The notes under the pieces were generated by a model. That model saw only the letters and a list, made by a program, of their open reading frames with translations, was not told the DNA's origin and made no database searches. The position numbers were made by a program, and so were the translations under genes. A stretch of DNA of 64,000 nt, from the NCBI GenBank assembly GCA_905221605.1, contig CAJNDS010002484.1, positions 62,001-126,000 of the forward strand. Reading direction: 5' to 3'. Below are positions 21,501 through 29,922 of this stretch, one piece after another (position 1 is the stretch's first letter; the number at the start of each line of letters is the position of its first letter). The stretch is from Symbiodinium natans (taxonomy: Eukaryota > Sar > Dinophyceae > Suessiales > Symbiodiniaceae).

Positions 21501-24500
21501 TAAGATTATTGCTGAGACTGCAACAATGTTGGGCTTTATCCTGCGTGGCCGCATGTCAAAATATGAATGGGAGCAAGCAACGTCTATTGATGAAATCCAT
21601 TGGGTTGGACAAAGGAAAATGTCAGATGTTTCCTTGCGCATGCTGATCCTTGATAAGGCCTTGTGCAATATGTTGAGAAGGAATAAACAAGCTCTTTCCC
21701 TTACTGCATCAATGCCTGCCAGGATTCAATTCCATACGGCCTTCATTGCCTCTTGCCCTCTTTTCTGCAATTCCTTGTACGCCTTCACCAAAAGGCATAT
21801 GCTCAAAGCACTAGCTATTGCCAGCTCAACTATTTTGAGGCGTCCCTGGATTCAGGCCAAACATATGGCGGGCGTTTTTGATTTTATCAAAGCGCCTAGG
21901 GCAATGGATCCTGAGATAGGCGCCATATTATCTAAAGTTGGCCTACTGCTGCGCTGGAGAGGCAAATGGGCTTTAAACGTTATCCTGCATGACCTTGAAA
22001 ATGCGCATGCGGCCAACCTTCCCTTCTACCATTCGTTGCTTGTGCAAGCCAGGCAAGCCATTCAGAAATCAGTCTCCTTAGGAGACTCACCAATCATTGA
22101 GCAGTTCAAAAGCAAGTGCCATGATGCCCTATCTGCTGCGCTGCCTCGAGTGAGCCCTCACTCAGGCGGTCGCAAGCTCAAGCAGGCGCAAATTGCGCTT
22201 AGAGCAGTGTTGCGCAATGCTGCTTGTGTTCAGGCGCAAGGATATCTTCGACAAAAAGTTGCGAACCATGCACATGAGAGACAGCTATGTGCCATTTTGC
22301 TTGCGCTAAACCTCCCGCCAAAGAACGTGGCTTCGGATGTCACTCGTTGCTACGCACTTAGATGGGCCATTGTTGAAGAAGCCGATGCATATTTTGTGTA
22401 CAGGCAATATGCCTCTAGGGACGAGCAATGTAGAGTCTGCCTACGCAAACAAACAGGGAAAGAGCTCTGGTATGACAATGGGTTCGGCAGCATGCCAGTC
22501 TGCAAACTCTGTCATCTCAACCAAAGCTGCCCTGATGACCTTGCCCATGCCATCAGCTGCATGCTGCCTTGCTGTGATGTTAACCAAGCACCACTCCTGC
22601 AATGTGCGGCAATGCCTGGTGCTCCGGCTAGAACTATTACTTACAGAGCAGCTATACCCAATGAGCACCAGTGTACTTTCATCCAAAGCCACTGCCTGCT
22701 CTGTGGGCTGGGAGCAAACACAACAGAGCATTGGCTTACGGCTTGTGTGGTCACCAAAGCCTCCCTCTTTATTGTCCTAGTCACATTGGGATATGCTGGC
22801 ACTGCCTCGTTTGACTCCCTGTGTCACACTGCCCTTCCTAAGATCAATGTTGAGGGAGGGATTGACAAGAAATTCTGTGCCGTCCTATTAGCATGGATTG
22901 CGACCATAAGAAGATATACTATGGAACAGCAATGCACCTGGCACCCTGGATGGTGTGAGACACCGCAACGGGCAAAACACATCAGTAACATACCCAAGCT
23001 CGCGTCACGTCTTTGGAATACCATCCCGAGGATGTTACTTCCCAAAGCATTACCGGCATGGTGGGTTGACACGGAACGCTGCAAGCCCTGTTGCAACGAC
23101 GGAGGACTCCATATTGAGGTCAAGCATCCCCTTTCTGCCTTAATTAAAGCAAGCGCCCAAGGTGTTACCGTCTCCCCCAGGAATGCCAATATAGGGGATG
23201 TCTTAGCAACATTAGATGCACAGCATTACTTGCTTGCACCTATGTATCAACAGACCCTTGGCGTCCCTAATGTTGCTCTATGGCCTAAAATGTGTCATTG
23301 CGGCAATCTGCACCTTAAAGTTACGGCATTAAGGCCAATCCCTGCAGGTACTCCACTTATTGTTGAGTTAAAACCTGTCAAAGATACCCACCTTGTTGCT
23401 CAATTTGACGGCAGCTGCCACGTGCAAGAAGGTATCGGTGGTGCGGGTGGTATCGTATGGTCGCCCGGACCAGTCCCGGTAATTCTTGAAACGATTGCCA
23501 TCCCACTCCAGCCTTGTCCAGATTCTATGTTTGCGGAAATATGCGCCGCTGACGCAACGTTAGACAAGGCATTATCTCTAGCTGCTAGCAATCAAATTAG
23601 GGAGGTTATCCTTCAGGGCGACTGCATCAACATTGTAAAGCACTTTGCTGGTGCCTTGAGACTACATAGGGAAGACCTAGTGCGAAAACTGGACAACATG
23701 TGGCAAAAGTTAACGCACACACCCATTACAGTGCATTGGTCATACGTCCCTCGCGTCGGCAACAAAGTCGCTGATCACCTGGCAGGAATCGCTGCTAACA
23801 GTCTCCGCTACGAAGCACCCCTTCATGAAGATGTCTTCTTTGACTCGGGTGAGGGTCAGCCTCATATGCAAATAAACACTGAGTGCTTTCCGCCTATTCT
23901 GTTGCCTTCCAAGCAATGGCACCTGCAAGCTATACAGGATTTGCATTCCGGAGCTGAAACTATTTCTCTTGAAGCCCCCCCACTTTGGAATCCGGAACTG
24001 CTTTTGCGGTTTTGCCTCTACAATCGGATCAAGCCTCCCCCCGAGCTTGATACAACGTGGCCAGGGCTGGTCCAGTATCGAAGGCCATCTTTGCACCCAC
24101 AGGGTAGATATTATGCCATACGGCACTGGCAAACGAGTAAAAGGCTAACACGTTTCTTGGCCATCGGACCGAACGCAATTGAAATCGACATGAAAGGTGC
24201 GCATTATACGCTTTTGCGCCTCCTTACATGTCACAGCCCTACTCACCCACCCCTCCCAACGTTGCTTGAAGCCAGGGAGCTATTTAGTAGTCACCTTGCA
24301 CGCGCGCCCAAAGCACAAACAGTGCAAACCAAGCACTTGTTGCAAAGAGCAGTTGGAATGGACAGCAATGCTTTCCTTCGGCATGTTTATGAAGGTAGTA
24401 TTGCTGCTTATGCCATCCCCCCTGCCTTGGCAAGTTTTCTTGCACATTTGGTGCAGGCCAAAGCTACCCTCCAGGTTATGATCCAGCAAGGAATCCCTTT

Positions 24501-25026
24501 TTACCAACCGGATGCAAGGGTCAACAACAGGAATTGGGCAACTTTTGCACTTGAAGCTGCGGAAAGCTTCGTAATGCGAAAAGGGCTCGCTGCAATGCTC
24601 CCGTACTGCGCAGGCACAGTGCTTTGGGTACATGACGGGGTGTACGTCAAAAATAGAAACGCAGTTTCGCCCTTCATCGAAGGGGCTACTGAAGCGTTGG
24701 TTCAGCTCATCCAGGTGGGGCAGCACTGTCATCCACAGGTCACACCTAACCAGGAATTTGCTAACCTACAAGATGTCTTTGCTATTACCACCACGAAGAG
24801 TGAATTTAATGCGGCAGTTGATGCGTTAAACGCTGCGGGTATCGCGTGTCATAGCCCTGCTCTCCCAAAGCGCCCAAAGGCAACCACCAACAGGGTGTCC
24901 AAGCGCCTTATCCTGGAAGTTCAGGATATACTAGAGGTCGAGAGGCAAAGAGACGATAAAAGGAGACGCGTTGATGTTACAGCTGTTCCGCGTAGGGGAT
25001 TGTGGGCAACACCCCCCTCGTTGTGA
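18523..25026 (+). CDS. Giant LINE-type polyprotein: endonuclease, reverse transcriptase, RNase H, extra C-terminal domain
   Basis: A 2,167-residue intact frame, numbered from the first ATG at 18523. Residues about 110-325 show an AP-endonuclease-like (EEP) domain: SWN near 114, QETKW (E145), GGDFNA (247-252), LDH (D290), GGHH (317-319). About 590-830 is a reverse transcriptase: SPGPDG (600-605), SDFAKAFE (D722), QGLAMG (777-782), YMDD (813-816). Cys clusters follow: CRVC (1303-1306), CKLC (1327-1330), and a CX2CX8HX4C knuckle (1391-1408) typical of LINEs. RNase H has D1629, E1672, D1700 and D1751. The 420 residues beyond RNase H are unusual: EIDMKGAHY (D1889) and VLWVHDGVYV (HDG 2037-2039) resemble polymerase-palm motifs A and C. 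By family knowledge the protein would nick the target and copy its RNA. The C-terminal role is inference. LINEs normally end near RNase H, so the length is exceptional. Confidence 0.93.
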   Translation: MTTIRDVVIKARSTTFLDHLNAYVACRRHRARVRSLNSILLAYNLPLTYPTTRELKLALMANDSRPFNLIAAINLQLPTEELELALNLIADRLVPYFDTIPKEPCKLQAVVSWNVTSLCTFDTIGLAKLRTIGALAHQTPVLLQETKWNAACLHRFRQATARINTIASLAIWKESGHSGGVAVCLPQDYKVVETVDLVPGFALAVLVRFRSVCYWLLSVYWHPDQWGKLFPALSAFVKDATHVVVLGGDFNAVNQQKEGEYAHLLAQGDMIECKSDRPTFEQGSTCSHLDHYLISSSLYLSAKICSVSWKHKKVTGGHHLVKIRFRPKHKLDKDVPAIPVRTVPAAAFSVPPATTDLPGIEAAETSPSHLLLRKLINCTKARLIEEQNNGQKLCPSDALVAQKATCFLWHANLRAQTGNSIAALIRKLVRLLNRSTGATVGVNASTVTSLARHITIPPFTPSGNGSAELPRHWLQEALNRLHLGAELKTAPSPSLRSLVAQRDLQVDKSKIKWQAFRKICPRIIDSQQVRSENGQLITSMSQFDAALRATRAFWHHFPCQYDNQWDKLLQPYAQRAPFVPADLPDESIIFKAIITTKDSSPGPDGVPYAFYRQNPSYFANLLGDHMWEMCLSQADHPLQALVFIPKADKGAYADNYRPLDMPDTCDRIIDSAIYAVLAESFKDSLHPAQALLNHFKEPQANYAQMQHYLELKDAQYTVMLSDFAKAFERVNPWWVLQCLAARAAPAWIKAYVIHLMFGRRTQHKVQGFLLEPISIHQGLAMGRATSVVLFCLALDPLIWALHDISSFIRLTAYMDDNSAASKGLHWVEKAQRTFEPAHSAGLQVLRHQCFQAGFISLQVLPGDVRACIAQFGVAWIESKQLPPSNTLTIGGPSLHQALCLLLQQNIYSLDQAMRMSLTRLDVRHGLLLVSGSKCYVLSSDMLLCMCTQQQNFQALLACIIASPCKCKCKTSILTNKPFKTADILLLDMTPWGSKIIAETATMLGFILRGRMSKYEWEQATSIDEIHWVGQRKMSDVSLRMLILDKALCNMLRRNKQALSLTASMPARIQFHTAFIASCPLFCNSLYAFTKRHMLKALAIASSTILRRPWIQAKHMAGVFDFIKAPRAMDPEIGAILSKVGLLLRWRGKWALNVILHDLENAHAANLPFYHSLLVQARQAIQKSVSLGDSPIIEQFKSKCHDALSAALPRVSPHSGGRKLKQAQIALRAVLRNAACVQAQGYLRQKVANHAHERQLCAILLALNLPPKNVASDVTRCYALRWAIVEEADAYFVYRQYASRDEQCRVCLRKQTGKELWYDNGFGSMPVCKLCHLNQSCPDDLAHAISCMLPCCDVNQAPLLQCAAMPGAPARTITYRAAIPNEHQCTFIQSHCLLCGLGANTTEHWLTACVVTKASLFIVLVTLGYAGTASFDSLCHTALPKINVEGGIDKKFCAVLLAWIATIRRYTMEQQCTWHPGWCETPQRAKHISNIPKLASRLWNTIPRMLLPKALPAWWVDTERCKPCCNDGGLHIEVKHPLSALIKASAQGVTVSPRNANIGDVLATLDAQHYLLAPMYQQTLGVPNVALWPKMCHCGNLHLKVTALRPIPAGTPLIVELKPVKDTHLVAQFDGSCHVQEGIGGAGGIVWSPGPVPVILETIAIPLQPCPDSMFAEICAADATLDKALSLAASNQIREVILQGDCINIVKHFAGALRLHREDLVRKLDNMWQKLTHTPITVHWSYVPRVGNKVADHLAGIAANSLRYEAPLHEDVFFDSGEGQPHMQINTECFPPILLPSKQWHLQAIQDLHSGAETISLEAPPLWNPELLLRFCLYNRIKPPPELDTTWPGLVQYRRPSLHPQGRYYAIRHWQTSKRLTRFLAIGPNAIEIDMKGAHYTLLRLLTCHSPTHPPLPTLLEARELFSSHLARAPKAQTVQTKHLLQRAVGMDSNAFLRHVYEGSIAAYAIPPALASFLAHLVQAKATLQVMIQQGIPFYQPDARVNNRNWATFALEAAESFVMRKGLAAMLPYCAGTVLWVHDGVYVKNRNAVSPFIEGATEALVQLIQVGQHCHPQVTPNQEFANLQDVFAITTTKSEFNAAVDALNAAGIACHSPALPKRPKATTNRVSKRLILEVQDILEVERQRDDKRRRVDVTAVPRRGLWATPPSL

Positions 25027-25028
25027 TG
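25024..25028 (+). promoter_or_regulatory. TGATG stop-start overlap joining two ORFs
   Basis: The TGA stop of the giant retroelement protein (25024-25026) shares its last base with an ATG (25026-25028) that opens the next frame. Such overlaps support termination-reinitiation in some bicistronic LINEs. Use here is inferred from position alone. Confidence 0.5.
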
Positions 25029-25700
25029 CGTGTAGTCCCCATTTTAACCACCCTCCCTCTTTCGGGATGGCGGCATCTTTGGCTCAGACCAGTTGTGAAC
25101 GCCCGGGCACAACCAAACATGCTGGCCGCCACACGCTGCCTCCTGGCTTGGCGTTACCATGAAGCCATTGGTAGTCATTCCAGCACAGCTGACTTCGAAC
25201 TCGCAGTTCTCCCTGCTGCAGCGGGAGCGATCCTCGTGGCTCTCTTAGAGGAAAGCAAGTCGAACGAAGCCCTTTCCCCGTACCATAAGGATCGTTTATA
25301 TCGAGGCGTCTCCTTTGGTAATCCACTGATCATTCACGAGATTGTCGAAGATCTGGATGAGGAAAAACTCCTACTTGCATGGACTCTCATTGAAGTCATT
25401 GCAAGGCTGGACGCTGCCACTCAACCTCGCGCTACCGTGTCAATGCTATGGAAAATAAGTGCACCAAATCTCCGTGCCATCTCGTGCGTTGGAGAACGTG
25501 CGCTTGCCCAATCACTTTCGGAGCACTTTTCTTTGACCCCCAAGTGGTCTTCACGAGTTGTCGGGGCTTTAATCGGGCACAAAACTGGATGGGGTAGGGT
25601 AGAGGCATTGCTCCAGGTCTTAACGCCAAGAGCAACAGTCATTGCCCGTGAACTGTGTGAGTGTGAACAATTCCCCTATCACTTCTTTTGGCCGTGGTAG
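25026..25700 (+). CDS. Unrecognised 224-residue protein, second ORF of the putative element
   Basis: The frame opens at the ATG overlapping the upstream stop and closes at TAG 25698-25700. The peptide is mixed in composition, largely helical in appearance, rich in Leu, Ala and Glu (for example DEEKLLLAWTLIEVIARLD), and has no repeats or low complexity, which favours real coding. No catalytic motif, signal peptide or membrane segment was recognised. Continuity with the retroelement frame suggests an accessory protein of the same element. A longer start at 25002 would lie inside the upstream gene, so the ATG at 25026 is preferred. Confidence 0.6.
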   Translation: MRVVPILTTLPLSGWRHLWLRPVVNARAQPNMLAATRCLLAWRYHEAIGSHSSTADFELAVLPAAAGAILVALLEESKSNEALSPYHKDRLYRGVSFGNPLIIHEIVEDLDEEKLLLAWTLIEVIARLDAATQPRATVSMLWKISAPNLRAISCVGERALAQSLSEHFSLTPKWSSRVVGALIGHKTGWGRVEALLQVLTPRATVIARELCECEQFPYHFFWPW

Positions 25701-25848
25701 TCATACCTTGTTTCTTCTCACACAATAGATCCAGAGCCACGTTATTGGCTTTAATGCCCCTGGCTGGACCCACCTCACTTTGGCCATCTGTTCGCAGACA
25801 GTGGAGCTATGTGCCAATGTGTCCACTGAGTGAGGGTGTGGTTGCCCC

Positions 25849-26085
25849 TTGTACTTTGTGCTCGGTGGGCTTTATTGCCGCTTATGGTACTCGTACCTTT
25901 ACGTGCTCCTCTGTTATTTGCTTCGTTGTTTGATCACTGCTAACATTGTGATCACCTACCCCTCCCCATCCGAATATAGTTGGCACATGCGTGACAGTTA
26001 TTTTGCTCAAGCGCTCGTTATGGGAGCACTGACCCTTAACCCGCGCAATGGCCTTCTGTCTGGATTTGGCGCCGGATCATCTTAG
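25849..26085 (+). CDS. Short hydrophobic ORF, uncertain
   Basis: The frame reads through a hydrophobic stretch rich in Leu, Tyr and Cys (possible membrane segment, roughly residues 5-35) and ends TAA or TAG-type at 26085. No ATG marks the 25849 start, so it may be an internal piece of a longer, frameshifted or spliced frame continuing at 26048. No family recognised. Confidence 0.25.
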   Translation: MYFVLGGLYCRLWYSYLYVLLCYLLRCLITANIVITYPSPSEYSWHMRDSYFAQALVMGALTLNPRNGLLSGFGAGSS

Positions 26086-26494
26086 GAAGATTCTTGGCTC
26101 TTCCATCCATACTTCGCCCTGCCTCTTCTCGTATGACAACAAATTCTGCACCGTGGAGTCCAGTATCGCCTTTTGCATTATGCAGCTGGCTGGCACGGTC
26201 TCCATTCGTGCACACTTGGATGCCGATGTAAAGTCCTCCGAATTGGTTGGGGCTGCTCTCCAGCTTATCCACCGCTGTTGGTCCAAGGGACTTGCCCTCC
26301 AGTTAAGGGAGATAGATGGATGCGGATGCCATGAGTGGCAGCAATGGGGGTTGCAAACTCTGCGCGCTATGGGTTCAGTGAGTGTGGCGTGGCATAATGT
26401 ACTTGCTGGCCACATCGGGCAGGCGTATATAATTGCGCTCCCGGTAACATTGCATGCGTCTTGCAGAATTGCCACTACCACCCTGGGCAGCTAG
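26048..26494 (+). CDS. Unrecognised 148-residue ORF
   Basis: ATG at 26048, stop at 26492-26494. Composition is mixed and coding-like (for example GLQTLRAMGSVSVAWHNVLA), with several Cys and His. It overlaps the end of the 25849-26085 frame and the start of the 26454-27350 frame, each in a different phase. The overlaps suggest either one ancestral frame broken by frameshifts or unspliced introns. The CATGCGTCTTGCAG near 26453-26466 resembles a 3' splice acceptor. Function unknown. Confidence 0.4.
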   Translation: MAFCLDLAPDHLRKILGSSIHTSPCLFSYDNKFCTVESSIAFCIMQLAGTVSIRAHLDADVKSSELVGAALQLIHRCWSKGLALQLREIDGCGCHEWQQWGLQTLRAMGSVSVAWHNVLAGHIGQAYIIALPVTLHASCRIATTTLGS

Positions 26495-27350
26495 TCTTCA
26501 CGCACCTCTTCTCGCATACCAAAGGTCACCTCCCACCCTGCTTGCTCGTGCCACCCACCATGGTTTTTGGCCTGGCGTTCTTAAACGCCCCTCTGGGCCC
26601 CTCCCAGCCGAGAATGGCACCGGTGCGCCACGAGTGCAAGAGTACCAGTTCACCGCCCAAACGGCCTGCGCCTTTCACGAACAGGGTCTTGGTGCGACCT
26701 GTGCTTTCGTTGGCCAAATCGCCACCTTCGTCCTCGTTGAAGTTGGACTCGAGTTTGGATGTATGCTCAAGTACACCATGTGTTGCTCACCCTACACGCA
26801 CGGAGAGTGGCACCTCCTCGACTCTACCCAACTAGGCGCTGAACTTCTTCCGCTCCTCCTGGAAAACATGGCCTTCCGACTTGATCTCAATCTGGTGCAA
26901 ATCCAAGTAGTTGTCCAGGGACTGACTTTTGCTGTCCCTCTAGTCAGCTTTCTTGTTGATTGGCCTGTTGGCACGGTCTTTATTGCTGTTGCCTTCCCCT
27001 CCTTTGAGCACATGGTAGAGGCGCATCCGGTCCTGGTAGGGTCTTACTTTAGTAGGCGCCTCTGTATTGTCAATCCGCCTGATGGGATGCTCCCTCTCAA
27101 TCTCACAATCGATCCAATGCTGCCGGTCCTAATGTTGCAAATACTAATTGTGCAACACATGCGGCAACGGAGTGGTTACCTTGAAAGTCGGGCTTTCGTA
27201 CTTTGCGATGAACAGGGCTTTGTTGCGGACACGTGCACCAAAATCCAAACAGCGTTCCATGAGGATGCGAGGGTGCTTCTTAAGTATAAGTGCCTCACCT
27301 TCGAAGGTCACCTGTTTAGATTGGTCTCCGCCTCCCACAGCCTACTTTGA
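26454..27350 (+). CDS. Unrecognised 298-residue protein with VDWPVGT motif
   Basis: ATG at 26454, TGA at 27348-27350. The middle contains GQIATFVLVEVGLEFGCML, a DSTQLGAELLPLLLENM segment and FLVDWPVGTVF. A diverged copy lies on the opposite strand at 27891-28647 with AGLVANLTLVRVTQHQGCMI and ALVDWPVGTPF in the same order. Conservation of these blocks between the two copies shows the protein was under selection before duplication. The hydrophobic, beta-rich appearance suggests a folded domain, but no enzyme family was recognised. The true N-terminus is uncertain because the upstream frame 26048-26494 overlaps. Confidence 0.6.
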   Translation: MRLAELPLPPWAASLHAPLLAYQRSPPTLLARATHHGFWPGVLKRPSGPLPAENGTGAPRVQEYQFTAQTACAFHEQGLGATCAFVGQIATFVLVEVGLEFGCMLKYTMCCSPYTHGEWHLLDSTQLGAELLPLLLENMAFRLDLNLVQIQVVVQGLTFAVPLVSFLVDWPVGTVFIAVAFPSFEHMVEAHPVLVGSYFSRRLCIVNPPDGMLPLNLTIDPMLPVLMLQILIVQHMRQRSGYLESRAFVLCDEQGFVADTCTKIQTAFHEDARVLLKYKCLTFEGHLFRLVSASHSLL

Positions 27351-27511
27351 TGCTAGGACGGCTGGCTTTGCTGCATTGGTAACGCCTTCTTGCCGCCTTT
27401 TGGCTCACACTAGCGTAGTAGAGCTTTGGCTCATGGGAGTCTGAGGCTGCCCCGCGACGTCACTTTCCTGCCGCCACACTATACGACTCGTTGCCTTGCG
27501 CCAACTTGAGC

Positions 27512-27688
27512 ATGTCAACAGAGGAAGATTGCCTTGACAGCGACCCAAGGCAGCTTGAGTACGCCCGTACTCTTGCTCTGCCGCAAGCTCTGTCCTTGGA
27601 TTTGTCCCCGGTGGCCTTGACGCTGGTCCTAGGCAATGACCCTCTAATTCCTCTTTGCGGAGGGGAGAGGACCCTGTGCAAAGACTGA
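27512..27688 (+). CDS. Small acidic ORF, 58 residues, uncertain
   Basis: ATG at 27512 opens a frame starting MSTEEDCLDSD, continuing with a Leu-rich segment and ending CKD before TGA 27686-27688. Same strand as its neighbours. The composition is plausible for a small protein or exon, but no homology was recognised. Confidence 0.25.
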   Translation: MSTEEDCLDSDPRQLEYARTLALPQALSLDLSPVALTLVLGNDPLIPLCGGERTLCKD

Positions 27689-27890
27689 CATCGTCAGTCG
27701 CGCAACGCCTTCGGGAAGGCGGTGGACTACCTCGGATCTACAGAGTTGACCTGAGCCAGCACTGCACAGCACCCATGAAAAAGTCCCGCCAACACATTCC
27801 CCAGAATGAAAAACCGCGAAAGCAGTGTGAAACTGGGAACGAGACCCTCATGCTTCCAAGGCGTGAAGGAGCGGGGTCCCCACTGCATTT

Positions 27891-28647
27891 TCAGGCGTAT
27901 GTTTGCATTCGAAGCAAAAGCTCGGAGTACTGCCGACGCAGGACTCGCAACTGAACAGCCCTTGCAGCCTGGAGATCATTGTAGGCATATACAGTGAACG
28001 GTGTGCCCACCGGCCAATCTACCAGAGCACAGCACGGAGGGACAGGTAGGTGACCAAGTTGCGAAACAGCGAAGACCCCAAGGCGGTTCGGACACAAAGC
28101 ACACAAGGCAGGGAAAAGTTGAGTGGTAAGTTGGAGAGTATCCCCTTCAAGAGCTTCTTGTCGAAAGGGGGCAACGCACCAAACGATTTGAATCATACAG
28201 CCTTGATGTTGAGTAACGCGCACAAGGGTGAGATTGGCAACAAGGCCAGCATACCTTACCCTACCAACGAGAAGCTGCTTCACGGACTGACCAAGGGGAG
28301 GCACGTGACGTTGCAAGGTGGACTGTGTGCGAGGCCATAGACTGCCACAGTGGCCTTCTGCCTGCGGGTGAGGAGAATCCATGGGCAGGCCAATGATGCT
28401 CATGAGCAAGTCGCCCGCCCAGGAGCTGCCTTGCAGGAGTTTGATAAGCAAAGTCAGCTGTAAATCGGAGGAAGCGGAGGCTCGCGAGTGGGAAGTCTCC
28501 AACTGCATGGACGTCGTAAGTGCATTCGTCAAGAGGCGTGACTCCAAAGAACGCTCCGGCGTGTTCCCCCGTGGGAATCGCAAAGAAGGGCATTCCCCTC
28601 AAACCTTCCAAGAGAAGTCGGAACCAGTGCGAATTAACTGAATGCAA
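27891..28647 (-). pseudogene. Inverted, frameshifted paralogue of the 26454-27350 protein
   Basis: Reading right to left, the frame 28647-28261 gives HHWPAHGFSSPAGRRPLW, comparable to HHGFWPGVLKRPSGPLP in the plus-strand protein. Downstream similarity moves to the other minus frame (28583-27891): AGLVANLTLVRVTQHQGCMI, then DTLQLTTQLFPALC and ALVDWPVGTPF, matching the order in the plus-strand copy. The switch of frame near 28260-28290 implies a frameshift, so this copy is probably non-functional. The two copies point towards each other with about 540 bp between their 3' ends. Confidence 0.6.
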
Positions 28648-29500
28648 GACAGGCCACAGACTGAATAGCCAATTGGCACCAATGAAGCATGTGCCAATGA
28701 AAGTCTAAGCCGCCCGAGACCTGGCCGATCTTTATTTCTTGTCTTATGCTCCACTAAGCCAAGCCTGGAAGGCATCAGCGGCATTTTCAGTGCCATGAAC
28801 ACTCTGCAATGGCAGGGCAAGAACAACCTTGATGTTGCAGAGATCCACAACTCAGAAAGGCATCACTGACATGGTTGAGGCATCCAGCCCTCAATCCCTA
28901 TGGAACGTCTTGCTCCGCTGCTTGTGATTGTCTCGCAGTTGAGCCCTACGTCGGCCTGCTGTAGGCCCGCCTCCAGGCACAGCGATAGACACCTTCACGA
29001 CTGCCCATTGGATGCATTGCGTTGTATCCTCTTTGATGCGTGCACTGTGTGCTTGAGCCTGTGGTTGATTATAGAGCCGAACGAAGGCCTCTCCGAGCCT
29101 CCACAAGTGTACCTCTGGCGGCAACAACAGTCGAATTGGGGTTGTTGTTGTACTCGCCTCCCTCACGTCGCTCCTGGAGTCGAGAATTATAGGTTGCCCT
29201 CCCGTCCCTGAGGGAAACCGCGAGAGTGGCTGCTGTTTGTCGGCGCTGGGGAGGTATCATCCGGGCTTGGGCATCGCGCAGGCGTTTTGTGACATCAACG
29301 TCAACCTTCGCCAGTACACAGCGTGTTGTGCCCGTCGTGCGTGTGAACTGCACCCATTTCAAATTGCAGCTTCATGTTACGGAATTGATGGACTTGGGTG
29401 TCGCGCGAATGCGAAACAATGCTTTACTCTTCCCTCCTCTAGCCAGGCCAGGACCCCAGTCACTGGGCAAGTGGAGGAGGACGGTTGAGTTGCTCATGCC

Positions 29501-29525
29501 ACGTGAGTGCGCCCGCACTCACACG
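29501..29525. repeat. Palindromic 25-mer, copy 1
   Basis: ACGTGAGTGCGCCCGCACTC followed by ACACG. GTGAGTGCG and CGCACTCAC form a perfect 9-bp stem around CC. An identical copy begins 231 bp downstream. Confidence 0.9.
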
Positions 29526-29731
29526 GCGGTGTAGGAACCTGCATCTCTTCTCAAGGCAGTAGATCCATTTGCGTTCTCTGTACAAGTTTGACGAGCAGTG
29601 ACCCCTCACTGCAATCTCCGAGCAGGGGCTCGGTGAAGCAGCTCAGGAGCTCCCGTTCAGGTTGCTCCCTTGCTCCCGAGTATGACCTGCGGAGAATCTT
29701 GTGAGGGTGCGGGAGTGATTTGATGTTGGGT

Positions 29732-29756
29732 ACGTGAGTGCGCCCGCACTCACACG
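29732..29756. repeat. Palindromic 25-mer, copy 2
   Basis: Identical over 25 bases to the copy at 29501-29525, in the same orientation, with unrelated flanks. The 206 bp between the copies contains no recognisable gene. Confidence 0.9.
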
Positions 29757-29922
29757 CCCTAGTCCCCCGCATGGATTGACAGTTTGTTCCTGTGGCTCAT
29801 GCCCTCTCAGCCGCGAACATAAAGGAGTGATGGTATTACCTGCTAACTTGCCCCCTTGTTCTGTGCCGCCAGGGCTCACAGGAGCAGGCGCCCGCTTGCC
29901 CTCCCCGAACTAACTGTCCGGC

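Larger units (their letters stand above)
28648..29922. other. Spacer of undetermined coding status
   Basis: Several short open frames exist on both strands (for example 28900-29211, 29237-29488), some with mixed composition, but none shows a motif or paralogue in the window. The notable structure is a pair of identical 25-bp palindromic repeats at 29501 and 29732 (listed separately). Confidence 0.4.

Noticed and set aside
25071-25086. ATCTTTGGCTCAGACC considered as a dinoflagellate spliced-leader relic
   Set aside because: It matches the expected CCATTTTGGCTCAAG only partly and lies inside the second ORF, not at a 5' end.
27348-27352. TGATG at the end of the 26454-27350 frame considered as another coupled start
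   Set aside because: The ATG opens only an eleven-codon frame before a stop, so it is probably chance. It also shows that TGATG alone is weak evidence.
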